A stretch of 15,242 bases of DNA from JAVBSX01 sp051660685 (GCA_051660685.1 JBOFQB010000100.1:1-15242); one strand, 5' to 3'. Counted from the stretch's first letter, positions 1 to 8,037 are shown. Notes: generated from the letters alone by a model not told the origin. A program made the numbers and translations.

Positions 1-314
1 AGAATTGTTGTATCATTCTTAGCACCAAAGGTGCGTAACAAAATAGACAGCGGTTTTAACCGCTGGTGTCAAAATGTCAAAAAATATTCGCCCTGTAAGG
101 GCGAAACAATGAATTGTGCTGCCCCTTCAGGGCAGAATAGGGTGTGTGACACCAACCCGGGGTTTCGCTGCGCTTCACCCCGGGCTACAAAAAGGTCGCT
201 GCTAATGCAGCTAAGAGATGCAATCCTTGAGTTTTTGGTTTCAAAAAGGTGTGAAATGTGTATACCAATTATTGAAATGCGCTCAACTATTGAAATGCGC
301 TCAACGGGGAGGAC
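1..314. repeat. Intergenic palindrome cluster plus 18-bp tandem duplication
   Basis: No convincing gene lies here; the stretch is a chain of hairpins. Stems seen directly: GCACC/GGTGC (22-34), CAGCGGTT/AACCGCTG (48-65), TTCGCCCT/AGGGCGAA (87-105), CTGCCC/GGGCAG (119-135) and CCCGGGGT/ACCCCGGG (156-184, 13-base loop). From memory, Planctomycetota intergenic regions commonly carry such hairpin clusters, and they have produced many spurious small ORF annotations. A similar GC-rich hairpin starts at the right end of the window. Bases 270-287 and 288-305 are a perfect 18-bp tandem duplication just beyond the 3' end of the GH2 gene. The cluster could act in termination or mRNA stability; that is inference. 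Confidence 0.75.
189..211 (-). terminator. Weak candidate terminator for the minus-strand gene block
   Basis: Read on the minus strand there is a 5-bp stem GCTGC, an ATTA loop, GCAGC, then GACC and a T5 run. It lies about 100 bases past the GH2 stop codon. The stem is short and the T run is four bases away, so this is only a possible intrinsic terminator. The stronger stem at 156-184 just beyond it has no adjacent T run. Confidence 0.25.
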
Positions 315-2591
315 TTATTCACTTGGGATCAGACGACTGAAACCGAGATCGATGTATTGACCTCCTCCTGTCTGTTTGCAATGAACCGCAATCAGGTTTT
401 TCCCCGGTTTGATCGCGCCTTTGACTTTTGTAACATCCAGCTCCATTGAAACATAATTCGGGATGTATCCGGTTGCCGAAAAAATCAGAACTCCGTTCAT
501 GTAAACCTCGCAATCTTCATCATGGTAAAGCGAAAGTCGCAACTGTTCGGGATGATTGACAACATCGTCCGGGAAATCAACCGTTTTACGCAACCATATA
601 TCACTTGTATTCCAAACCGTTCCAATCAATGTGTTCGGCGTCTCTTCGGTTCCAAATCCACTTTCCCCCTCCTTCCAACCTGAATCATCAAACGCCGATT
701 GCATCCAATCATCCGCCGGTTTTTCCGTCCTCCATTTCCAAATCGACGCCGTATCCCGAGCATCCTGAATCACCTGAACCCGTTTGGGACCCGGAGATTG
801 CAGTTTCAAATTCGCTTCCTTCATTTTGGCAGCATCAAACTTGTCAACCGCCCGATCATACGTCATTAAACCATTCACCTCAACCTCAACATCCGTCGTT
901 TGCGTATAAACAGCAGCCGAAAGTCCTTCGGCAATCAAGGGATGTAACGCATTATTCAACTGAAGATAACGGTCAAACAATGCTTCTTTCTCCTCGAAAG
1001 ACTGGTATCCCCAGTTTTTGTCGTTCTGCCAAGTATGTCCCTGAATCGGCATTCCAAGACCGCCGTATTCTCCCAAAACAAGAGCGCGGTTGGGACTTAC
1101 AGGAGGAATGCCCGGACCCGGATAAACGTGAATATCGTGAACGTCCCCGACATTTCGGTCAGCCCAACCACTTACACTGTTGACCAACCGAGTTGGGTCC
1201 AGTTCCCGGCAAAAATCGGCAATCCCGGCCGTCTCATACTGTCCCCAACCTTCATTAAAAGGGACCCACATAACAATGCTGGGATGATTATCAAGCGTTA
1301 AAATCATCTCTTCCAGCTCCTGTCGGAATTGAGCGTCCGATTGCGGCGTCCGACGTATATCAGGAACATTCGGCCCAATGTAACGGTCCCCGCTCGGCAT
1401 GTCCTGCCAAACCAACATTCCCAATCGGTCACAATGTGTGTAAAAACGTCGCGGTTCCACCTTGACATGTTTACGCAACATGTTGAAACCAAAATCTTTG
1501 GTTCGACGAATGTCAAACGCTAATGCTTCATCGGTTGGAGCCGTATAGAGACCGTCCGACCACCATCCTTGATCGAGCGGTCCATGTTGGAACAAAAATT
1601 CTCCGTTCAGGAGAATACGAACGACACCGTTTTCATCTTTGCCGAGTTTAATGTCTCTCATCCCGAAATAGGAATCAACGGAATCAAGCACTTTTCCGTC
1701 CCGCAAAACCTGAACCTTGATGTCGTAAAGATGCGGATTATTTGGCGTCCAAAGAATGGGGTCTTTCACCTCAAGAACAATCGGCCCGGTCCCAACTTTT
1801 TCCTCCTTTTTGCTGTTGTCATCTTTCCGTTGAACCAAAACCGTATCTCCCGCTTGAGCACCTTCGATTTGCACCTCAAACGCTATGTTTCCGTCCTTGA
1901 GATTCGGAACCCCTTTAATTTTGGTGATAAATGTTGGAGCAACCGGTTCAATCCAGACCGTCTGCCAAATCCCCGTTACAGAAGTGTACCAGATTCCGTT
2001 CGGATTGCGAATCTGTTTTCCTCGCGGTTGTGTTCCCCTTCTTGCATCGGTCGGGTCCCAAACCGAAACAACGAGAGTTTGCGGACCTGATTCACTTAAA
2101 GCATCTGTAATGTCAAACGCAAACGGACTGTATCCCCCCTTGTGTCGTCCAACCTCTTTACCGTTGAGGTAGACGGTCGTGTCCCAATCAACGGCTTCAA
2201 AATTGAGGCGAATATTCTGCCCGGCCCAATCCTTAGGAACCTCAAATGTTCGATGATACCAAAGACGGTTGTCCGGTCCAACCGTCTTTTTAACCCCCGA
2301 AAGGGCGGACTCGATTGCAAAGGGAACGAGAATCTTTCCCTCATACTGTTTCGGTTCGGCATCTCTTTCCCCGATGATTGCATAATCCCAAAGACCATTC
2401 AGGTTGAGCCAATTCTCGCGGACCAATTGAGGTCGGGGATATTCGGGCCAAACATTTTCGGGATCGACATCTTTCGCAAAGACACTGAGTATTTTTCCCT
2501 CAACCGGTTTCCATGATTCGGCAGAAACAAATGAGGTAAGCGAAATGACAAAAAGGAGCAGACAGAAAATGAACAACAGGTTTTTCGACAT
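315..2591 (-). CDS. Secreted GH2-family glycoside hydrolase (beta-galactosidase-like)
   Basis: Predicted exported glycoside hydrolase family 2 enzyme, 758 aa, cleaving beta-linked sugars from plant or mucin-type polysaccharides; the exact sugar cannot be read from sequence. Residues 1-24 are a signal peptide (hydrophobic run, cleavage near VSA/ES), so it acts in the periplasm or outside. Domains in order: jelly-roll sugar-binding domain ~50-190 (RENWLNLNGLWDY, WYHRTFEVP), Ig-like domain ~215-310, TIM barrel ~315-580, and a C-terminal beta-sandwich resembling a carbohydrate-binding module ~600-758. The likely acid/base is Glu447 in FNEGW and the nucleophile Glu508 in LGEYGG; the 61-residue spacing suits the family. 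It is shorter than E. coli LacZ (~1020 aa). The ATG has no clear Shine-Dalgarno sequence. It is last of three minus-strand genes. Beta-glucuronidase or beta-mannosidase activity is a possible alternative. Confidence 0.9.
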   Translation of the reverse strand: MSKNLLFIFCLLLFVISLTSFVSAESWKPVEGKILSVFAKDVDPENVWPEYPRPQLVRENWLNLNGLWDYAIIGERDAEPKQYEGKILVPFAIESALSGVKKTVGPDNRLWYHRTFEVPKDWAGQNIRLNFEAVDWDTTVYLNGKEVGRHKGGYSPFAFDITDALSESGPQTLVVSVWDPTDARRGTQPRGKQIRNPNGIWYTSVTGIWQTVWIEPVAPTFITKIKGVPNLKDGNIAFEVQIEGAQAGDTVLVQRKDDNSKKEEKVGTGPIVLEVKDPILWTPNNPHLYDIKVQVLRDGKVLDSVDSYFGMRDIKLGKDENGVVRILLNGEFLFQHGPLDQGWWSDGLYTAPTDEALAFDIRRTKDFGFNMLRKHVKVEPRRFYTHCDRLGMLVWQDMPSGDRYIGPNVPDIRRTPQSDAQFRQELEEMILTLDNHPSIVMWVPFNEGWGQYETAGIADFCRELDPTRLVNSVSGWADRNVGDVHDIHVYPGPGIPPVSPNRALVLGEYGGLGMPIQGHTWQNDKNWGYQSFEEKEALFDRYLQLNNALHPLIAEGLSAAVYTQTTDVEVEVNGLMTYDRAVDKFDAAKMKEANLKLQSPGPKRVQVIQDARDTASIWKWRTEKPADDWMQSAFDDSGWKEGESGFGTEETPNTLIGTVWNTSDIWLRKTVDFPDDVVNHPEQLRLSLYHDEDCEVYMNGVLIFSATGYIPNYVSMELDVTKVKGAIKPGKNLIAVHCKQTGGGQYIDLGFSRLIPSE

Positions 2592-2666
2592 AGTGCTTGT
2601 TTAGATAAAAGTTGGGATTGGTGTTTCGAATTCAGAAAAAACTTTTGTATTGAGACACCGTGTTTG

Positions 2667-2707
2667 GAGCGGTTCTGAACGCGCGATACGTTGTATCGCG
2701 GCTAAAC
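2667..2707. repeat. Palindromic intergenic repeat, copy 1
   Basis: A 41-base element with a second copy at 3934-3974; the two differ at only two positions. The core is CGCGATAC-GTT-GTATCGCG, a perfect 8-bp stem at 2682-2700. It starts 7 bases beyond the stop codon of the BON-domain gene in that gene's reading direction. No T run follows the stem on the minus strand, so it does not look like a standard intrinsic terminator. A REP-like intercistronic element is the likeliest reading. Confidence 0.8.
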
Positions 2708-2713
2708 GGGACC

Positions 2714-3895
2714 TCATTCAACGGCGGTCATAAGGTTCTTAACCCGTTTGACTTCAGGAACGGTCAAAAGAATCTGACCCGCTTTGACCCGTTGTTGCTC
2801 ATTTTCAACAACCCCGCGCAGTGTAACCGTTCCGTCTTCATACTTGACTTCAACAGGTGCTAAAAGATGAATGTCGGGACTGCGAATAATCATTTCTTCA
2901 AGACTGTTCTGGAACTTCTGCAACACCTTATCCCGCGTCATTGCAAGTTGTTCGGGCGTTTGAGGAACCTGAATCAACGGATTCTGTCGTCGAGCCGATT
3001 CAGAAATCATTTCGTCAATCGATTGCGTTCGGTCATTCAACATGTCCGAACCAACGGACCTTGCTCCACTCAAATAGGACGAATTTCCTGACCGATTTGG
3101 TCCCGTTTCGTTGACATTTTCCTGCATCGAAGCCGTATTTGGGCGAGATGGACCGAAACCGGGATTGGTTCCCGTTTGATTGGACGAACGAAACCATTTT
3201 GGAACCGGACGACGCAAGTTTTGTTCCGTCCCCGCACTCTGTTGTCCCGATTGGACAGTTTGAGAGGATGAGGTGTTTTGATAAGACTGCGCTGATCCGG
3301 CTGTTTGAGCCGATTGCAGCAAACTTTCCTGATCATTCATCTCAGGTTGTTGCTCTGTTCCCCCGACCCTTTCCCCCAATTGCTGTTCGTCGCTTGACCA
3401 AAGATTTTGAGGGACGGGAACTGGTGTAAAACGATAAGGACTTGGTTGACCGTAAGGAATCGGTGCAGCCAATTCCTGCTGATAATACCGACGATTCGCG
3501 TCCGCAATCGTCCGTCGTAATTGATTCATTTCCCGTTCACGCACTTGGTTCTGCTGTTCATTCGGCTGTTCAACAGGATAACCGGAATGCGGCAGAAAAC
3601 GAGTCAAAATCGAGTTGGACCGTTCATCCTGCCAGTTTCGTCGCGCCTGTTCAACTCCCGGTCCCAACAACCCCATCTCTTTGATGTAATCTTGCGTAAA
3701 AGACCCCAATGTAACCGGTTGAGGAGGTGGAACCGGTCCCTGCAACTGCACTGTCACCTCTAATGACCCGGGTTGCGTCATCCCCAATCGGCACAACCCG
3801 AATACGCAAACGAACAACACGATCACGCCCAAGAACCACAATGCTGCAAACGGCGATCTCGGGACATTCTTGGGTGTCTTATTATCACTTCGCAT
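2714..3895 (-). CDS. Membrane-anchored protein with C-terminal BON domain
   Basis: A 393-aa protein of unknown exact role. Residues 1-14 are polar and basic, and ~16-38 form one transmembrane segment (AALWFLGVIVLFVCVFGL), so the rest probably lies outside the cytoplasmic membrane. Residues ~45-320 are a low-complexity Gln/Ser/Asn/Pro-rich stalk with a few basic stretches. Residues ~325-393 match a BON domain (EVKYEDGTVTLRGVVENEQQ then VKRVKNLM), a small alpha/beta fold found in OsmY-like and secretin-associated proteins and thought to bind phospholipid or other envelope components. Only one BON copy is visible, whereas OsmY has two. AAGGAG lies 9 bases before the ATG and supports the start. 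The gene sits between the di-heme protein and the GH2 enzyme on the same strand, with gaps of 112 and 122 bases, each holding the same palindrome. The BON call is good; the function is not known. Confidence 0.72.
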   Translation of the reverse strand: MRSDNKTPKNVPRSPFAALWFLGVIVLFVCVFGLCRLGMTQPGSLEVTVQLQGPVPPPQPVTLGSFTQDYIKEMGLLGPGVEQARRNWQDERSNSILTRFLPHSGYPVEQPNEQQNQVREREMNQLRRTIADANRRYYQQELAAPIPYGQPSPYRFTPVPVPQNLWSSDEQQLGERVGGTEQQPEMNDQESLLQSAQTAGSAQSYQNTSSSQTVQSGQQSAGTEQNLRRPVPKWFRSSNQTGTNPGFGPSRPNTASMQENVNETGPNRSGNSSYLSGARSVGSDMLNDRTQSIDEMISESARRQNPLIQVPQTPEQLAMTRDKVLQKFQNSLEEMIIRSPDIHLLAPVEVKYEDGTVTLRGVVENEQQRVKAGQILLTVPEVKRVKNLMTAVE

Positions 3896-3904
3896 CTATC
3901 ATTT

Positions 3905-3910
3905 CTCCTT
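3905..3910 (-). promoter_or_regulatory. Ribosome binding site of the BON-domain gene
   Basis: AAGGAG on the minus strand, 9 bases upstream of the ATG at 3895. It is the only clear Shine-Dalgarno sequence among the minus-strand genes. It also rules out the out-of-frame ATG at 3902, which is only 2 bases from the motif. Confidence 0.6.
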
Positions 3911-3933
3911 ACAAGAGGAAAACGGTCGTTTTT

Positions 3934-3974
3934 GATCGGTTTTGAACGCGCGATACGTTGTATCGCGGCTAAAC
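3934..3974. repeat. Palindromic intergenic repeat, copy 2
   Basis: Second copy of the element at 2667-2707, with the same orientation and the perfect stem CGCGATAC-GTT-GTATCGCG at 3949-3967. It lies 33 bases past the stop codon of the di-heme/SUMF1 gene in that gene's direction. A small AAAACG/CGTTTT palindrome (3919-3932) lies next to it. Confidence 0.8.
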
Positions 3975-4007
3975 ATTGAGGTCCCTAACCGCGTTCAACA
4001 GCGTTCT

Positions 4008-7000
4008 CTAATCAACAATAATCGGTCGGAAACCGACGTTCATCACTTTCTGCCAAGGTTTGTAAAGGACCCGGGAACTGGAACCGGTTACTTTGGGACG
4101 ATCTTTCCAACTCCCTCCTCGCGCAACGACCTGACCTTTTTTGACCGTCCCCGGTTCCGGTTCCGTCCATTCCCAAACATTACCAATCATGTCATACAAA
4201 CCCCAACTGTTCGGTTCATACTGTTTGACATAATCGACAACAAACCATTTGTCCGAAAACCGGTCATCTCTGAGCGGGAACAGTGAATTTTCAGGATAAG
4301 GACGTCTTAAATGGACCTTGCTCCCCCCGTCCCAAGAAGTGTAGGTGAACCTCACTTCACCCCCTGCAAGATTGGCGTAATTGGAAAAATCAGCATCACG
4401 ATCACCAAAATAGAACGGCGTTTGAGTTCCGGCTCGCGCCGACCATTCCCATTCCGCTTCTGTCGGCAATTTTACGGGTTTGCCAAGTCGTTCGGACAAC
4501 CAACGACAGAACTGTTGCGATTCGTCAAAGGAGACCCGGGCAACCGGTTGGTCCGGGTGATTGGCGATATAACCGGGAACAATATGGTCTTTTCCGTCTT
4601 CCCGCAAATATCGCGTGTCATGTTCAGGATCAAAAACCGCATATTGAGCATTTGTTATCTCCGTTTCTGCAATCCAAAACGGTTTTTCAATCCTGACGAC
4701 TTTCCGTTGACGTTCGTCGGGCAAACCATCTAACTGTCCCATAATGTATTCCCCGGCCGGAATTCGGACAAAGGTGATTTTTTGAGCGTCCAGATCAACC
4801 GGTTCCGAATCATCATGAGCTGGTTTCCCCGGTTGAGGTCCGCTCGCTTTGCCCATTTCAACAACCCAACGTTTTTCCCGATTGGAATCTCCAGAATGTG
4901 TGGACTGCGCGGAATCTCCAACCGTGTTGGAATTTTCAGCCTTATTCACATTTCCAACGACATGAGAATTTTCAGTCGGTTGGACAAACCCGGCATCTGC
5001 TTGCATCTTTTGCGCTGTTTGGGCGTTAAACGGCCAATTCACAACTGTGAGCGAATCCCGCACGTCCTGTTTCTTGACCACTTCGTCCAGTTGAACGGGG
5101 GTCAACTTCGGAATCTCAACCGTTTTTCGGGTTGAAAGTGAATTCCGATATTCCAACTCGGGGTTGACATCGACATCAGCATAGAGCAACGCCAATTCCT
5201 GTCGCCGCTTTTCATACGTCGAATTCGTCCATTGTCCTCGATAGGGGACATTCAGGTCAATCCATGTATACAATCGGTCCCAAACTTCTTTGCTGATTTC
5301 AAGCCCAAAATGACCTTTTTGAAGACGTTGGACCAATTCGCTGACCGTTGCATGATAATCAAGCGGGGGGAGCATGTCCAAATCCGATTCCGGTCCAGGT
5401 CGCCAAGTAAACGGATTGAGTGCCGCATACGCCGTATCTGTTTCCCAACTTCCTGTATTGTGCGCTTCAAACGAAATCATCCCCCGTTCCGATTTGTTCA
5501 CATCATTATGACAGGAAACGCAGTTCTGATCGAGCATTGGTTGAATCTCGGCTTCAAAACCAAAAGGGCGGGCTGAACCATACCAGGGTTCAATCGAACG
5601 GGGCGGTTTGCTCGACGCAAGAACCCGTTTGGCGGGCGTTACATCAAGCGGGGTTTCATGACAACCAACACAGGACTGTTGTTCGCCCGGCATACAAATC
5701 GTCCAAGACCTCATCAATTGCAACGCCCGACCTTCTTCGTCCAGAACCTGAATCGAAATCGGTGTATTCGCAGGAACCTTGAACATCACGGAACCATCTT
5801 CTTCAAGCGGGACGGTTCCTAAAATCCGTTTAATGTCCCAACTCGACACCATTCCGACCGATTCATGTCCCCCGCTCTGTCGGAATCCGTAATGATAGGA
5901 GAAAATTCTCAGCGATTTCGCCGTTCCGCGCGGAACCCCTTTCAGTCCCCCCCCCATATAGACATCCGTAATGAACATCGTCCCCTCTTTGTCCGTCGAA
6001 TCCGTAATGTCCGAACGAACAGGCGGTCGTTCCCGGGGAATCAACGGAATCGGTTGAAACAGAGCATCACTGGGGAGTTCCAGAATTTTTATCATGTTGT
6101 CAAACCGGTCAACCAACCAGATACCAAACATCCCTTTGTTCCCGACCCGCAAACTGGTCAGATAATAGTTCTCGCTCAACGCATAAGGGTAAACAAATTT
6201 ATATCGACCAACTCCCCCTTGATTGTCGTAAACATTTCCAACAACATCTCGACCATAACCGGGAATTTCCTGAACGCAACCGGTTACTTCTTTTGGAAAA
6301 ACACGCGGAAAAATGTTGAGATGATCCAACTCTTTCCCCCATTCTTTCGATTGAGGATCAAATCGGAAAGGGTATTTCGAAGCCAATTGCGGATTGAGAA
6401 TCAACAGTCGTCCCGCTTCAGGAAGTCCTCCCAACTCGGCATGATGTCCGCTCACAACTCCAACAACCCAACTGGAATTTGGAACAGCTCGGGGATTCTT
6501 GAACGCGGTTGGAAAATACGAACCGCTCCCCCACATTGCCCGTTGTTGTCGTCCATCTGGTTGCATGGAAAACAACATTCGACTCATATAATGCGGAACA
6601 TCCGTGTACTCCCAACGTAAATACATAACCCGACCGTCCTGCAAAATGCTGGGATGCCAATCACTGTCCTGCTCAAAAGTCAATTGCCGGACTTTTTTGG
6701 TCGGAGACGGTTCATCCGGCGATCCACATTCGACACGATACAGGTTGACCATAGGACGTCCGCCGTTTTCGCAAGGAAGACCTTGCATCCCTGCTGTTGA
6801 CGCAGAAATGATGACCCCTTCTTCAGGAAGATAACAGGAATCGAACCAATTGACGTCCCTTTGGTCGTTGGGGGTCAGTTCACGCAGATTTTTTCCGTCC
6901 AGACCCACTTCAAAAACGGCCCATTGTCCATATTCGTTGATCGAGGAGAACATGATTCGGTCCCCGTCGAAATGCAAATCAAGGTCTCGCATGATTGCTT

Positions 7001-7526
7001 CTTCGGGATGTTGATAAACGGACCTTAATTGAGGTTCCGAACGGAGATTGGACAAAACGGCAATTTCATTGTTCCAACCATTTCGGGTGATCGTGTCGTT
7101 TGTGTAGGAGTTTAACCCAATAAACCCCCAATTAGCACTACGACGTTTCATTGTCCGTCGAATCAGGGCAATTTGGTCGAAATCGAGGAGCGGATTGGCA
7201 AGAGCTGCTTCACGAAGAACGGCTTCAAACTTTTCCCGGGCTGCTTTGTCGTTGAAGTTTTTTCTAAGAGGTTCGGCTGCTTCTTCGAGACGTCGCAGAA
7301 ATTCAGCCCCTTTCGGGTATTTGTCGCCAAATGTTGCGATCAAGTCCTCAACCATACGTTTTGCCGATTCCGGGGTATTGACAGGAACTTGTCCGTTATC
7401 ATAAGCATAAACAGCAACAAGATGGTTGAAAACCAGAAAGAGAAAGAGTACGACAGAAGCGAAGAACGACAAAACGCAACGTCGAGGAAATGAGGGCAAC
7501 TTGAACATACAATAAGTCGTTAACAT
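4008..7526 (-). CDS. Exported hydrazine-synthase-alpha-like di-heme protein fused to a SUMF1 domain
   Basis: A large exported protein of 1172 aa. Residues ~15-42 form a signal peptide or anchor (LSFFASVVLFLFLVFNHLVA). Residues ~45-130 are helical; ~150-600 resemble a TolB-like beta-propeller followed by the HzsA-type middle domain (GTVPLEEDGSVMFKVPANTP, then LQLMRSW.ICMPGE). Two c-type heme sites follow: CVGCH at 619-623 and CVSCH at 669-673. The segment ending in WDRLYTWIDLNVPYRGQW is typical of planctomycete HzsA-like proteins. A low-complexity linker (~850-910) leads to a C-terminal SUMF1/FGE-type domain (~914-1172: FVRIPAGEYIMG, LPTEAEWEWSARAG, NVWEW, RGGSW, NVGFRP). The paired cysteines of true formylglycine-generating enzymes are absent near RGGSWKDRPK, so sulfatase activation is unlikely. 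Periplasmic redox or binding function is inferred. HzsA similarity is no evidence of anammox, since no other hydrazine genes are present. The start could also be Met7; neither has a good Shine-Dalgarno sequence. Confidence 0.85.
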   Translation of the reverse strand: MLTTYCMFKLPSFPRRCVLSFFASVVLFLFLVFNHLVAVYAYDNGQVPVNTPESAKRMVEDLIATFGDKYPKGAEFLRRLEEAAEPLRKNFNDKAAREKFEAVLREAALANPLLDFDQIALIRRTMKRRSANWGFIGLNSYTNDTITRNGWNNEIAVLSNLRSEPQLRSVYQHPEEAIMRDLDLHFDGDRIMFSSINEYGQWAVFEVGLDGKNLRELTPNDQRDVNWFDSCYLPEEGVIISASTAGMQGLPCENGGRPMVNLYRVECGSPDEPSPTKKVRQLTFEQDSDWHPSILQDGRVMYLRWEYTDVPHYMSRMLFSMQPDGRQQRAMWGSGSYFPTAFKNPRAVPNSSWVVGVVSGHHAELGGLPEAGRLLILNPQLASKYPFRFDPQSKEWGKELDHLNIFPRVFPKEVTGCVQEIPGYGRDVVGNVYDNQGGVGRYKFVYPYALSENYYLTSLRVGNKGMFGIWLVDRFDNMIKILELPSDALFQPIPLIPRERPPVRSDITDSTDKEGTMFITDVYMGGGLKGVPRGTAKSLRIFSYHYGFRQSGGHESVGMVSSWDIKRILGTVPLEEDGSVMFKVPANTPISIQVLDEEGRALQLMRSWTICMPGEQQSCVGCHETPLDVTPAKRVLASSKPPRSIEPWYGSARPFGFEAEIQPMLDQNCVSCHNDVNKSERGMISFEAHNTGSWETDTAYAALNPFTWRPGPESDLDMLPPLDYHATVSELVQRLQKGHFGLEISKEVWDRLYTWIDLNVPYRGQWTNSTYEKRRQELALLYADVDVNPELEYRNSLSTRKTVEIPKLTPVQLDEVVKKQDVRDSLTVVNWPFNAQTAQKMQADAGFVQPTENSHVVGNVNKAENSNTVGDSAQSTHSGDSNREKRWVVEMGKASGPQPGKPAHDDSEPVDLDAQKITFVRIPAGEYIMGQLDGLPDERQRKVVRIEKPFWIAETEITNAQYAVFDPEHDTRYLREDGKDHIVPGYIANHPDQPVARVSFDESQQFCRWLSERLGKPVKLPTEAEWEWSARAGTQTPFYFGDRDADFSNYANLAGGEVRFTYTSWDGGSKVHLRRPYPENSLFPLRDDRFSDKWFVVDYVKQYEPNSWGLYDMIGNVWEWTEPEPGTVKKGQVVARGGSWKDRPKVTGSSSRVLYKPWQKVMNVGFRPIIVD

Positions 7527-7591
7527 ATACTTGCTCTTTGGATTGTCGAGATTTCTCTCGTTTGCGAGGAGAAACAGTTTGTGAGGTTAAG

Positions 7592-7644
7592 CGGCCAATA
7601 TTGGCCGGTATAGACCCCAAACGGGTACAAAATGGACATTTTGT
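7592..7644. repeat. Perfect palindromes upstream of the di-heme gene
   Basis: CGGCCAATATTGGCCG (7592-7607) is a perfect 16-base palindrome and could be an operator for a dimeric regulator of either divergent gene. ACAAAATG-GA-CATTTTGT (7627-7644) is a perfect 8-bp inverted repeat 19 bases further on. Regulatory use is inference; they lie about 65 and 100 bases upstream of the minus-strand start at 7526. Confidence 0.5.
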
Positions 7645-7646
7645 CC

Positions 7647-7704
7647 GAACGCAGGCATCTTGCCTGCATCAAGAAAAAAATGTGCGGGCAGGATGCCCGC
7701 GTTC
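7647..7704. repeat. REP/MITE-like paired palindromic element
   Basis: Two 21-base arms (7647-7667 and 7684-7704) are inverted repeats of each other with three mismatches. Each arm contains its own palindrome, GCAGGCATCTTGCCTGC and GCGGGCAGGATGCCCGC, separated by an A-rich 16-base spacer. The ends GAACGC and GCGTTC are perfect inverse copies. From memory, elements of this kind (GCGGGCATCCTGCCCGC cores) are abundant between planctomycete genes and cause false ORF calls. The layout resembles REP doublets of other bacteria, which are moved by REP-associated transposases; none is seen here. Confidence 0.75.
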
Positions 7705-7975
7705 CAATCGGAAAACAAACCCTTTCTAACCGTTTGCGGTATAACTCCGAATAACTCCAATCAACATGGGAGATAAATTCGGTAAGGTCTACAAACAAGG
7801 GCAACAGTGTCCATTGTAACGGGTTGGATTTGGAACTCAACCGTGTATTGCCCAAATATTTCCAATCGGTCAGAATTTTTGCGGGATTGGCAACAAATCT
7901 GGGGCGTTTTCAAAAGACTTGGGAAGTTTTCAAGAAGTTGTGGGGAGTTGTAGGGATGTACACTGAACATCCAGC

Positions 7976-7984
7976 TGTTATAAT
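7976..7984 (+). promoter_or_regulatory. Candidate extended -10 promoter for the zinc-ribbon gene
   Basis: TGTTATAAT is an exact extended -10 pattern (TGnTATAAT), with the consensus hexamer at 7979-7984. No good -35 hexamer lies 16-18 bases upstream, which extended -10 promoters tolerate. A transcript starting near 7991 would give a leader of about 47 bases before the start codon at 8038. Confidence 0.45.
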
Positions 7985-8027
7985 GGGCGTGTGTTTTTTG
8001 AAAAATGGACGTCATCCTTCTCCTTGC

Positions 8028-8034
8028 GAGGTGA
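8028..8034 (+). promoter_or_regulatory. Ribosome binding site deciding a TTG start
   Basis: GAGGTGA lies 6 bases (counted from GAGG) before a TTG codon at 8038. The nearest in-frame upstream ATG (8005) runs into a TGA at 8032, so initiation at the TTG is the only choice that keeps the CPVC zinc-ribbon motif near the N-terminus. Confidence 0.65.
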
Positions 8035-8037
8035 GAC

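Larger units (their letters stand above)
7527..8037. other. Divergent intergenic region with palindromes and promoter
   Basis: A 511-base gap between divergent genes. The left part (7547-7704) is a series of palindromes: CGAGA/TCTCG (7547-7560), the perfect 16-mer CGGCCAATATTGGCCG (7592-7607), ACAAAATG/CATTTTGT (7627-7644) and the paired element at 7647-7704. The right part (7705-7970) has a direct repeat ATAACTCC at 7741 and 7751, and otherwise nothing I recognise. Short ORFs exist here but show no family features and overlap repeats. A candidate promoter for the plus-strand gene lies near 7979. Confidence 0.6.

Noticed and set aside
31..360. Plus-strand reading frame of 109 codons at the left end
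   Set aside because: It is a translation of the hairpin cluster and the 18-bp duplication and overlaps the GH2 3' end. It has no family features and matches the kind of spurious protein often called from planctomycete repeats.
4008..7526. Anammox (hydrazine synthase) reading of the di-heme gene
   Set aside because: HzsA-like proteins occur in many non-anammox planctomycetes, and no HzsB, HzsC or hydrazine dehydrogenase genes are present here.
7520..7855. Minus-strand frame of 111 codons over the intergenic palindromes, and the frame at 7538-7729 on the other strand
   Set aside because: Both are translations of the REP-doublet-like element and nearby palindromes, with no ribosome binding site or recognisable motif.
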